NCBI GenBank assembly: GCA_027065635.1
Contig: JAMONQ010000179.1
Coordinates: 1 to 5,939, forward strand
Length of the DNA stretch: 5,939 nucleotides
Origin: Campylobacterales bacterium
GTDB taxonomy: Bacteria > Campylobacterota > Campylobacteria > Campylobacterales > Hydrogenimonadaceae
Direction of reading: 5' to 3'
Shown here: one piece after another, positions 1-4,552 of the stretch
Layout of the letters: the number at the start of each line of letters is the position of its first letter
Numbering within the stretch: the stretch's first letter is position 1
Made by a program: the position numbers and the translations under genes
Notes under the pieces: model-generated
What the model was told of the DNA's origin: nothing
Database searches by the model: none
Seen by the model: only the letters and a program-made list of their open reading frames with translations

Positions 1-17
1 CGGGGATGGCTTGATAC

Positions 18-126
18 GCCGGAGGAGCGAAGCCCCTCCGGCTACGCTGGGCGCTGAGCCGCTGAAGCTGGCCCTTTCGGGCCGACCGGCGTCCACTGCG
101 GCGAAGCCGCACCTGCCGACCTGGAC
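18..126. repeat. GC-rich cluster of three hairpins, possible structured RNA or repetitive element
   Basis: Three compact inverted repeats lie close together. The first has arms 18-28 and 32-42 around a GAA loop, 11 pairs with one A.C mismatch on the + strand. The second has arms 70-74 and 79-83 around TTTC. The third has arms 97-102 and 106-111 around GAA, with an outer GTCCA/TGGAC pair at 91-95 and 122-126. Hairpins 1 and 3 both contain GCGAAGC, a very stable DNA mini-hairpin. Read as minus-strand RNA, the A.C mismatch becomes a G.U wobble and the TTTC loop becomes a GAAA (GNRA) tetraloop, which slightly favours a minus-strand transcript. Base composition is clearly more GC-rich than the DNA that follows. 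No known RNA family was recognised; a terminator region or dispersed repeat is equally possible. Confidence 0.5.
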
Positions 127-195
127 GGGCTGTTTGGTCAAAGATGATGAATTTCAGGCTGGATGTGATATCGACAATATTGGGGGGATAGGGAT

Positions 196-1833
196 ATGGT
201 GAAAAACGAGCTTTTCAGGGTCAGCAGTTTCTCTTTGGCAAAAGGCAAAGAGCTCGTCAGCGAAGATTTCGCGGCCGTCAAGGTGGTAGAAGATCTGTGT
301 ATAGGGATCGTGTGCGACGGAGTCGGCAGTGCCGAGGCAGGCGGAAAGGCGGCCCGCAGGGTTGTCAACTATCTGATGAACAATTTCAAAACCAGGCCGA
401 AAAGCTGGAGCGTAGAGAAGTCTCTGCATCACTTCATATCCGGTATAAACGCTATTTTGTACCGTGAAGGAATCGACGAATACGAACGCCCGGAGTATGT
501 TACGACACTTAGTATCGTGGTTATAGAGGGAGAGAGGCTTTATGGCGCCAATGTAGGTGACTCCCCTATCTATCTCTTGAGGGACGGACATCTCCAGCAG
601 CTCTCCTTCGATCATGTCAGTGATGAAAAGGGTATGGAGCATGTACTCACCCAGGCTATAGGTATGAGCGATAGCGTCGATCCATACCTCTTTGAAAACA
701 ATCTTCAAAAAGGCGACATAGTACTGCTTGCGAGTGACGGACTCGAAAAGGTACTCGATGAGGAGGAGACGAAAAAGAGAGTCGGACTCGGCGCTACCTC
801 TTTGGTGAAAGCGGCAAGCAAAAAGGTGGATGACGATCTTCCCGACGATACCACCGCGGTAGTGATCGAGGTAACCGGTCAAAGCACCACCTGTACTTTG
901 AAACAGCAAAACCTGCCTATTCCGAGCCGACTTGAGAGGGGAGAGACAATAGACGGATACCGTTTGGTAGAGCCGCTGATTCAAAACGAGCGGACATGGC
1001 TGGCCGAAAAGAAGGGAGTGCGCTATGTTTTGAAGTTTCCGCCTCTTGAAGCGATAGATGATGAGACTCACCTGGACCTCTTCGTAAAAGAGGCATGGAA
1101 CGCCTCGAGGCTCAAAGCCGGATTTTTCCCGAAAGCCGTGATACCTAAAAACAGAACAATGCGCTACTACGTGATGGAGTATCTGGAGGGCCCGACTCTA
1201 AAATCGCTCCTTGGTAAAAAACCGCTGCCTGTCGAAGAGGTGATTCAGCTCGGCAAGTTTCTTTTGCACGCTTGCGGTTATCTTTTGAAATACGACCTGG
1301 TTCACGGTGATATCAAGCCTGAAAACATCATTGTCGTGCAGCGTCACGGCAAGAGGGTTTTCAAGCTGGTTGACTTCGGTTCCATAGTCGAAATCTTCTC
1401 CATAGCCTCCCGTGCGGGCACACCGAGTTATCTGGCTCCGGAACGCTTTACCGGAGAGCCGATCAGCGAGCAGACGGAGATCTTCGCCATCGGTGTTACG
1501 CTCTATGAGGCTTTGACCGGGAAGTTTCCATACGGTGAGATAGAGCCATTCCAGAGACCGACTTTCAAGACGCCAAAACCTGTACGCCACTACAACAAGG
1601 CTGTACCTGCATGGCTGGAGTCGGTGGTCATGCGGGCTATAGAGCGCAACAGGGAGAGGCGATACGAAGTCTACAGCGAGATGGAGTACGAGCTTACCCA
1701 TCCCGAAAAGGTAAAACCCTATTTCCCGGAAGGTCTTACTCTTTTTGAGAGAGAGCCTGTAAAGATATACAGAGCGCTTTTTGTCGTATCGCTGATTTTG
1801 AATCTGGTACTGTCGGCACTTCTCATGAGATAA
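196..1833 (+). CDS. Bifunctional PP2C-type protein phosphatase / Ser-Thr protein kinase, membrane-anchored
   Basis: This 545-residue protein should add and remove phosphate on protein Ser/Thr residues at the cytoplasmic face of the membrane. Residues 1-228 form a PP2C phosphatase with the metal-binding motifs ED (23-24), CDGVGS (40-45), GDS (121-123), SDG (180-182) and DDTT (217-220). Residues about 253-500 form a kinase: Lys280 in YVLKFP, Glu299 in helix C, HGDIKPEN (370-377, catalytic Asp372), DFG (393-395) and APE (414-416). Residues about 525-543 are a C-terminal transmembrane helix. Odd points: the glycine-rich loop is not recognisable, HRD is HGD, and the usual helix-F Asp appears as Glu428. 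The ATG at 196 follows a G-rich stretch rather than a clear AAGGAG; GTG at 199 is a possible alternative. Fusions of this type are often found near nitrate transporters and nitrite reductases, but no such gene is visible here and the target is unknown. Confidence 0.9.
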   Translation: MVKNELFRVSSFSLAKGKELVSEDFAAVKVVEDLCIGIVCDGVGSAEAGGKAARRVVNYLMNNFKTRPKSWSVEKSLHHFISGINAILYREGIDEYERPEYVTTLSIVVIEGERLYGANVGDSPIYLLRDGHLQQLSFDHVSDEKGMEHVLTQAIGMSDSVDPYLFENNLQKGDIVLLASDGLEKVLDEEETKKRVGLGATSLVKAASKKVDDDLPDDTTAVVIEVTGQSTTCTLKQQNLPIPSRLERGETIDGYRLVEPLIQNERTWLAEKKGVRYVLKFPPLEAIDDETHLDLFVKEAWNASRLKAGFFPKAVIPKNRTMRYYVMEYLEGPTLKSLLGKKPLPVEEVIQLGKFLLHACGYLLKYDLVHGDIKPENIIVVQRHGKRVFKLVDFGSIVEIFSIASRAGTPSYLAPERFTGEPISEQTEIFAIGVTLYEALTGKFPYGEIEPFQRPTFKTPKPVRHYNKAVPAWLESVVMRAIERNRERRYEVYSEMEYELTHPEKVKPYFPEGLTLFEREPVKIYRALFVVSLILNLVLSALLMR

Positions 1834-1844
1834 TGAACACCTCG

Positions 1845-1878
1845 ATCCGGTACATTGTTTAATAAACTGGTGCCGGAT
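1845..1878 (+). terminator. Hairpin after the kinase-phosphatase gene, possible terminator
   Basis: An inverted repeat begins 12 bases after the kinase stop codon. The outer arms, 1845-1853 and 1870-1878, give nine pairs including one G.T wobble, and an inner GTTT/AAAC pair (1857-1860 and 1864-1867) can stack inside. Only a weak T-containing stretch (TTAATT) follows, so intrinsic termination would be poor. The position makes a transcript end likely, and it separates the kinase from the following operon. Confidence 0.45.
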
Positions 1879-1898
1879 GGCTTAATTGAATCCTAAAC

Positions 1899-1904
1899 TA
1901 TAAT
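1899..1904 (+). promoter_or_regulatory. Possible upstream -10 box (TATAAT)
   Basis: A perfect TATAAT hexamer lies in an AT-rich stretch. No -35 hexamer is seen about 17 bases upstream, and AT-rich DNA yields such matches by chance. It could provide a second, constitutive start for the NO-reductase-like operon, with a leader of about 185 bases that would contain the direct repeats and the FNR-type site. Confidence 0.25.
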
Positions 1905-1930
1905 ATTTTTATATATAACAAAATTTATGT

Positions 1931-1978
1931 TGCCTAAAAAATATACAGACCGTTTCATTACTGCCTAAAAAATAGGCA
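1931..1978. repeat. 13-bp direct repeat pair; second copy lies in a palindrome
   Basis: TGCCTAAAAAATA occurs at 1931-1943 and again at 1962-1974, with start points 31 bases apart, close to three helical turns. The second copy continues into a palindrome with arms TGCCTA (1962-1967) and TAGGCA (1973-1978) around five A residues. Same-face spacing and position upstream of the operon suggest a binding site for a dimeric regulator. The regulator is not identifiable, and AT-rich sequence lowers the weight of the match. Confidence 0.5.
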
Positions 1979-2013
1979 ATCACAAAGTCATTTTCCACTC
2001 CTCTTTCTGTTTC

Positions 2014-2031
2014 TCTTGACATTGGTCAAGA
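2014..2031. promoter_or_regulatory. CRP/FNR-family operator (FNR/DNR/NNR-like), candidate class II activator site
   Basis: TTGAC-ATTG-GTCAA (2016-2029) is a perfect palindrome with the 5-4-5 layout of the CRP/FNR superfamily; the symmetry extends to seven bases per arm (2014-2031). Known relatives are FNR TTGAT-N4-ATCAA and the NO-responsive NNR/DNR sites; Campylobacter NssR uses TTAAC-N4-GTTAA. Its centre (2022.5) lies about 41.5 bases before the start predicted from the -10 box at 2053-2058, the standard class II activation position. The cognate regulator is not in the window. Confidence 0.7.
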
Positions 2032-2052
2032 AATCGTAGAAATTTCTGTATG

Positions 2053-2058
2053 TATACT
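2053..2058 (+). promoter_or_regulatory. -10 box of the NO-reductase-like operon (TATACT)
   Basis: TATACT, directly preceded by TG, lies 24 bases downstream of the FNR-type palindrome core and predicts a start near 2064-2065 and a leader of about 30 bases. There is no good -35 hexamer; the palindrome occupies that place, as expected for an activator-dependent promoter. A spaced inverted repeat (GTAGAA 2036-2041, TTCTAC 2058-2063) brackets the box. Confidence 0.55.
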
Positions 2059-2095
2059 TCTACTTCTGAAATTTAAACTTGAAAGGAGTAGAGGG

Positions 2096-2689
2096 ATGGC
2101 TGATTCGATAGACGTACTCTTTACGCTGAAGGTAGTCTACACGATCTACGTGATTATAGCCATATCGTTGATCGGCTGGTTTGCCACACGTGTTACCAGA
2201 GCCGGAAGTGCCAAAGGGCCGAAACCGGCAATTTTCTATACCTATATAGGGGTATTGGTCGTTCTGGGGACCGGTCTTCACTTTCTGACATACAATCTGG
2301 TTCCATGGGTTCCTATCGACCTCAACAGGGACAAGCTCGAGACTCACAAGATGTATCACTACACATTCAAGGATCACAAGATCATACCCAAAGAGCATCC
2401 GGTATATGTGGAGTGCGGTAAAAAGGTAGTCTTCGATGTAGTCAGCGAAGATCTTACCTACGGGTTCGGTATTTTCAGACAGAACAACTCGATGGTGACG
2501 CAGATGCAGGTGGTACCGGGCAGTCGCAACGACCTGATGTGGGAGTTTCACAAAAACGGAACATACTATATTCGCTCGACGGAGTATTCGGGACCCAAAG
2601 GTGCACAAATGATACTCGAAGACGCAATCGTCGTAAGAGGCTGCGACGAAGATGACCACCATGCGATGAAAGAAGGAGGAAGAGGATGA
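2096..2689 (+). CDS. Heme-copper oxidoreductase subunit II-like protein lacking the CuA site (NO-reductase-type)
   Basis: This 197-residue membrane protein has the layout of cytochrome oxidase subunit II: two helices (about 12-30 and 46-66) and a cupredoxin domain outside the membrane (about 85-182). The domain aligns well with the family around VVSEDLTYGF, VVPG and the CxExCGxxHxxM loop, but four of the six CuA ligands are replaced: His by Tyr122, the two Cys by Ser161 and Ser165, His by Gly169. Glu163 and Met172 remain. It therefore cannot bind a normal CuA centre and probably does not take electrons from cytochrome c in the usual way; quinol or another donor is an inference. AAGGAG (2083-2088) sits seven bases before the ATG. 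Its stop overlaps the next start (ATGA, 2686-2689), indicating translational coupling with the catalytic subunit. Confidence 0.85.
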   Translation: MADSIDVLFTLKVVYTIYVIIAISLIGWFATRVTRAGSAKGPKPAIFYTYIGVLVVLGTGLHFLTYNLVPWVPIDLNRDKLETHKMYHYTFKDHKIIPKEHPVYVECGKKVVFDVVSEDLTYGFGIFRQNNSMVTQMQVVPGSRNDLMWEFHKNGTYYIRSTEYSGPKGAQMILEDAIVVRGCDEDDHHAMKEGGRG

Positions 2690-4314
2690 GTTTTATGCAA
2701 AAACTTATGGAGGGACATGAAGGCGGGCTTCGGCACGAGACGATGACACCGCTGCAAAAGATTGCGATGAGGTTCGTCGTTATCGGTCTGCTCTACTACG
2801 GTTTGGCTTCGCTTGAGGGAATGCTGATGAGAGCGTGGGAGATCAAGCCTCTGCCTTTCATAGACGAGACACACTTCTTTTCGATCATGACGGTTCACCC
2901 TATGGTAGGGATATTCGGATCTTCGTACATGATAGTATTCGGCGCCTTCTTGTTTCTGGTCTCCTATCTGATGAAAAAGCCGATTTACAGTATCAAGATG
3001 GCCAACCTCTCCTGGATGACGATCGCGGGAGGAACTCTGATAATGTGGCTTGCAGGCTTCCTTTTCAGCTACGCGCCGCTTTATACTCTCTACTGGCCGC
3101 TTCCGGTGGATATGGAGCAGTTCTCCGCAATAGGGGGAATAGTATATATAGTGGGTGTAGTCGGTATAATGATAGGTACGTTTCTATTTACCTACAATGT
3201 ATTCAAAACGATTCTCTACACTCCCGAAGGCTGGGAGAAACAGCCGTCGGGAGATCTGCTCAAGTCCGCCCTGGGTCTTGAGGGACTCTTGAACTTTTTC
3301 AGAAGAGAGAAAAAGGAGCATCTGGTTCCTTTGCCGATAGCGGCCATATCAAGAGGTACGATCGATATGGGGCTCAACGCCATCGTAATATCCTCGGCCG
3401 GAGTGCTGATACTGATCTACATGGTCGGTACGGTTTTCGGAGCGGAGCTGAAAGGTACATGGGTAGATGCGCTTCTTTACAAGAATATATTCTGGTGGGG
3501 ACTCGATCTGATCGCGGACGGTCTGGTACTGATCTTTGTCGCCGGTACATGGTATCTGCTTGCCATGATCATAAGCGGCAAGGATCTCTTTATGCAAAAT
3601 ATAGCCAGAGCGGCTCTTTTTGTCGAGATGGTGGTCTCCTGGACTGTCTGGTCTCACCACCTCATGTCCGATCAGGGGCAGTCCAACACTTTGAAAGTCC
3701 TCTCGGGAGAAGTGGTGACCGCTTTTGAACTTGTAACACAGGGGATCGCCGTATTTATCACCCTCGTAACGCTCTATCGCGCAAGACCTCTCAAGATGAC
3801 GAACGAGCTAAAATTCCTGCTCGGGGGAATTTTGGGCTTCATGCTCGCTGTTCCTGCCGGAATCATCCAGGCGGATCTCGGTATGAACAGAATATTGCAC
3901 AATACACAGTGGGTAATAGGAACGCATGTGCATGTGGCTATCCTCGTCGGTTTGACGATGACGCTCTACAGTGCGATATACACTCTCTTCCCGATACTCA
4001 CCAACGGTGCGAAACTGTATAGTCAGAAACTGGCCGATATCCACTTCTGGCTCCATCTAATAGGCGGTATCGGAATGGGCGCTTTCATGGGAATGGCAGG
4101 AATGGACGGAATGTTGAGAAGAGCCATCTATACCAACGGTGAATACAACACATATATGATACTTGCCGGTATCTGCGGTATGATGATTATGGTGGCGTTT
4201 GTCATATTCCTCTACAACATCATAATGAGTATAGGTATAAAAGGGCTTATAGGGATATACAAACCTGCCGTCATCGATACCAGAGAGCCTTTGCCGGCCG
4301 AAAAGGAGTCGTAA
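2686..4314 (+). CDS. Heme-copper oxidoreductase catalytic subunit, probable non-canonical nitric oxide reductase (gNOR-like)
   Basis: This 542-residue protein with about 12 helices is a subunit I homologue and probably reduces 2 NO to N2O and water in the inner membrane. Conserved ligands are His71 (low-spin heme; followed by Pro, not the usual Gly), His324-His325 (active-site metal), and His414 and His416 (high-spin and low-spin hemes). The oxidase HPEVY motif is gone: FWWGLDLIADG (269-279) places Asp274 where the first CuB/FeB His belongs and Asp278 at the position of the oxidase Tyr or NorB Glu. Without the cross-linked Tyr it is unlikely to be an oxygen reductase. The oxidase K-channel PTGIK becomes TQGIA (351-355). 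An Asp substitution fits my memory of the epsilonproteobacterial gNOR family; this exact assignment is not certain. AAGGAGG (2673-2679) precedes the ATG, and the stop overlaps the next start (TAATG). Confidence 0.82.
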   Translation: MSFMQKLMEGHEGGLRHETMTPLQKIAMRFVVIGLLYYGLASLEGMLMRAWEIKPLPFIDETHFFSIMTVHPMVGIFGSSYMIVFGAFLFLVSYLMKKPIYSIKMANLSWMTIAGGTLIMWLAGFLFSYAPLYTLYWPLPVDMEQFSAIGGIVYIVGVVGIMIGTFLFTYNVFKTILYTPEGWEKQPSGDLLKSALGLEGLLNFFRREKKEHLVPLPIAAISRGTIDMGLNAIVISSAGVLILIYMVGTVFGAELKGTWVDALLYKNIFWWGLDLIADGLVLIFVAGTWYLLAMIISGKDLFMQNIARAALFVEMVVSWTVWSHHLMSDQGQSNTLKVLSGEVVTAFELVTQGIAVFITLVTLYRARPLKMTNELKFLLGGILGFMLAVPAGIIQADLGMNRILHNTQWVIGTHVHVAILVGLTMTLYSAIYTLFPILTNGAKLYSQKLADIHFWLHLIGGIGMGAFMGMAGMDGMLRRAIYTNGEYNTYMILAGICGMMIMVAFVIFLYNIIMSIGIKGLIGIYKPAVIDTREPLPAEKES

Positions 4315-4469
4315 TGAAGTATTTGGCAATTGTTCTACTGCTCATAGCTATAGCCGTAGTGGCTCTTTTTGTAATAAAAAAGAGCATCCCCCTTCTTCTC
4401 GGGGCGATCGTTACAATAATAGCGGGATACTTTCTCGCTGTCATCACTATTGCCAAGGAGGAGTCGTAG
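4314..4469 (+). CDS. Small two-helix membrane protein, candidate third subunit of the NO-reductase-like complex
   Basis: This 51-residue ORF begins at the ATG that overlaps the catalytic-subunit stop (TAATG), with AAGGAG (4303-4308) five bases upstream. It encodes two hydrophobic segments (about 3-21 and 25-47) separated by a short basic turn (IKKS) and ends in KEES. The size, topology and coupling resemble small accessory subunits of heme-copper oxidases such as CcoQ or subunit IV, but there is no recognisable family motif. A structural or assembly role in the preceding complex is an inference from operon position. It is too short for default gene callers and easily missed. Confidence 0.7.
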   Translation: MKYLAIVLLLIAIAVVALFVIKKSIPLLLGAIVTIIAGYFLAVITIAKEES

Positions 4470-4477
4470 ACTCCTCC
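4457..4477 (+). terminator. Hairpin over the stop codon of the small subunit, weak terminator candidate
   Basis: A perfect nine-pair stem (4457-4465 with 4469-4477) with a GTA loop spans the last codons and the stop of the 51-residue ORF. The nearest T run (4492-4496) is about 14 bases after the stem, too far for a textbook intrinsic terminator. It could instead protect the operon mRNA 3' end or reduce read-through into the next gene, which has its own promoter. Confidence 0.4.
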
Positions 4478-4517
4478 GCCTTTCTGACTAATTTTTAAAC
4501 ACTTCTTCTGCCGCCCT

Positions 4518-4528
4518 TATGATACAAT
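4518..4528 (+). promoter_or_regulatory. Extended -10 promoter of the DmsBC-type gene
   Basis: TGA-TACAAT (TG at 4520-4521, hexamer 4523-4528) is an extended -10 box 24 bases before the next ATG. No good -35 box is present (CACTTC at 17-bp spacing is poor), which is typical of sigma-70 promoters in Campylobacterota, where a T-rich upstream stretch (here 4491-4497) often takes its place. The predicted start is near 4535. Confidence 0.55.
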
Positions 4529-4552
4529 CGGTAATAAACCAAGAGGTGAGTC

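Noticed and set aside
133..142. TTTGGTCAAA as a second FNR-type site before the kinase gene
   Set aside because: The arms are separated by only two bases and lack the 5-4-5 spacing; it is at most a half-site.
11..202. 63-residue + strand ORF overlapping the kinase start
   Set aside because: It starts at TTG without a ribosome binding site, its residues are the translation of GC-rich hairpins, and it resembles no protein I recognise. It is open to the left edge, so the tail of an upstream gene cannot be fully excluded.
154..1071. 305-residue minus-strand ORF
   Set aside because: It lies antisense to the phosphatase domain, which has all its catalytic motifs; the reverse reading has no family signature and is a shadow of the real gene.
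2060..2662. 200-residue minus-strand ORF
   Set aside because: It is antisense to the cupredoxin subunit and its promoter, with no recognisable domain or ribosome binding site.
2686..4314. Ordinary terminal oxygen reductase (cytochrome c oxidase subunit I)
   Set aside because: The HPEVY motif with the cross-linked Tyr is absent and the first CuB His is Asp, and the partner subunit lacks CuA, so oxygen reduction of the normal kind is unlikely.
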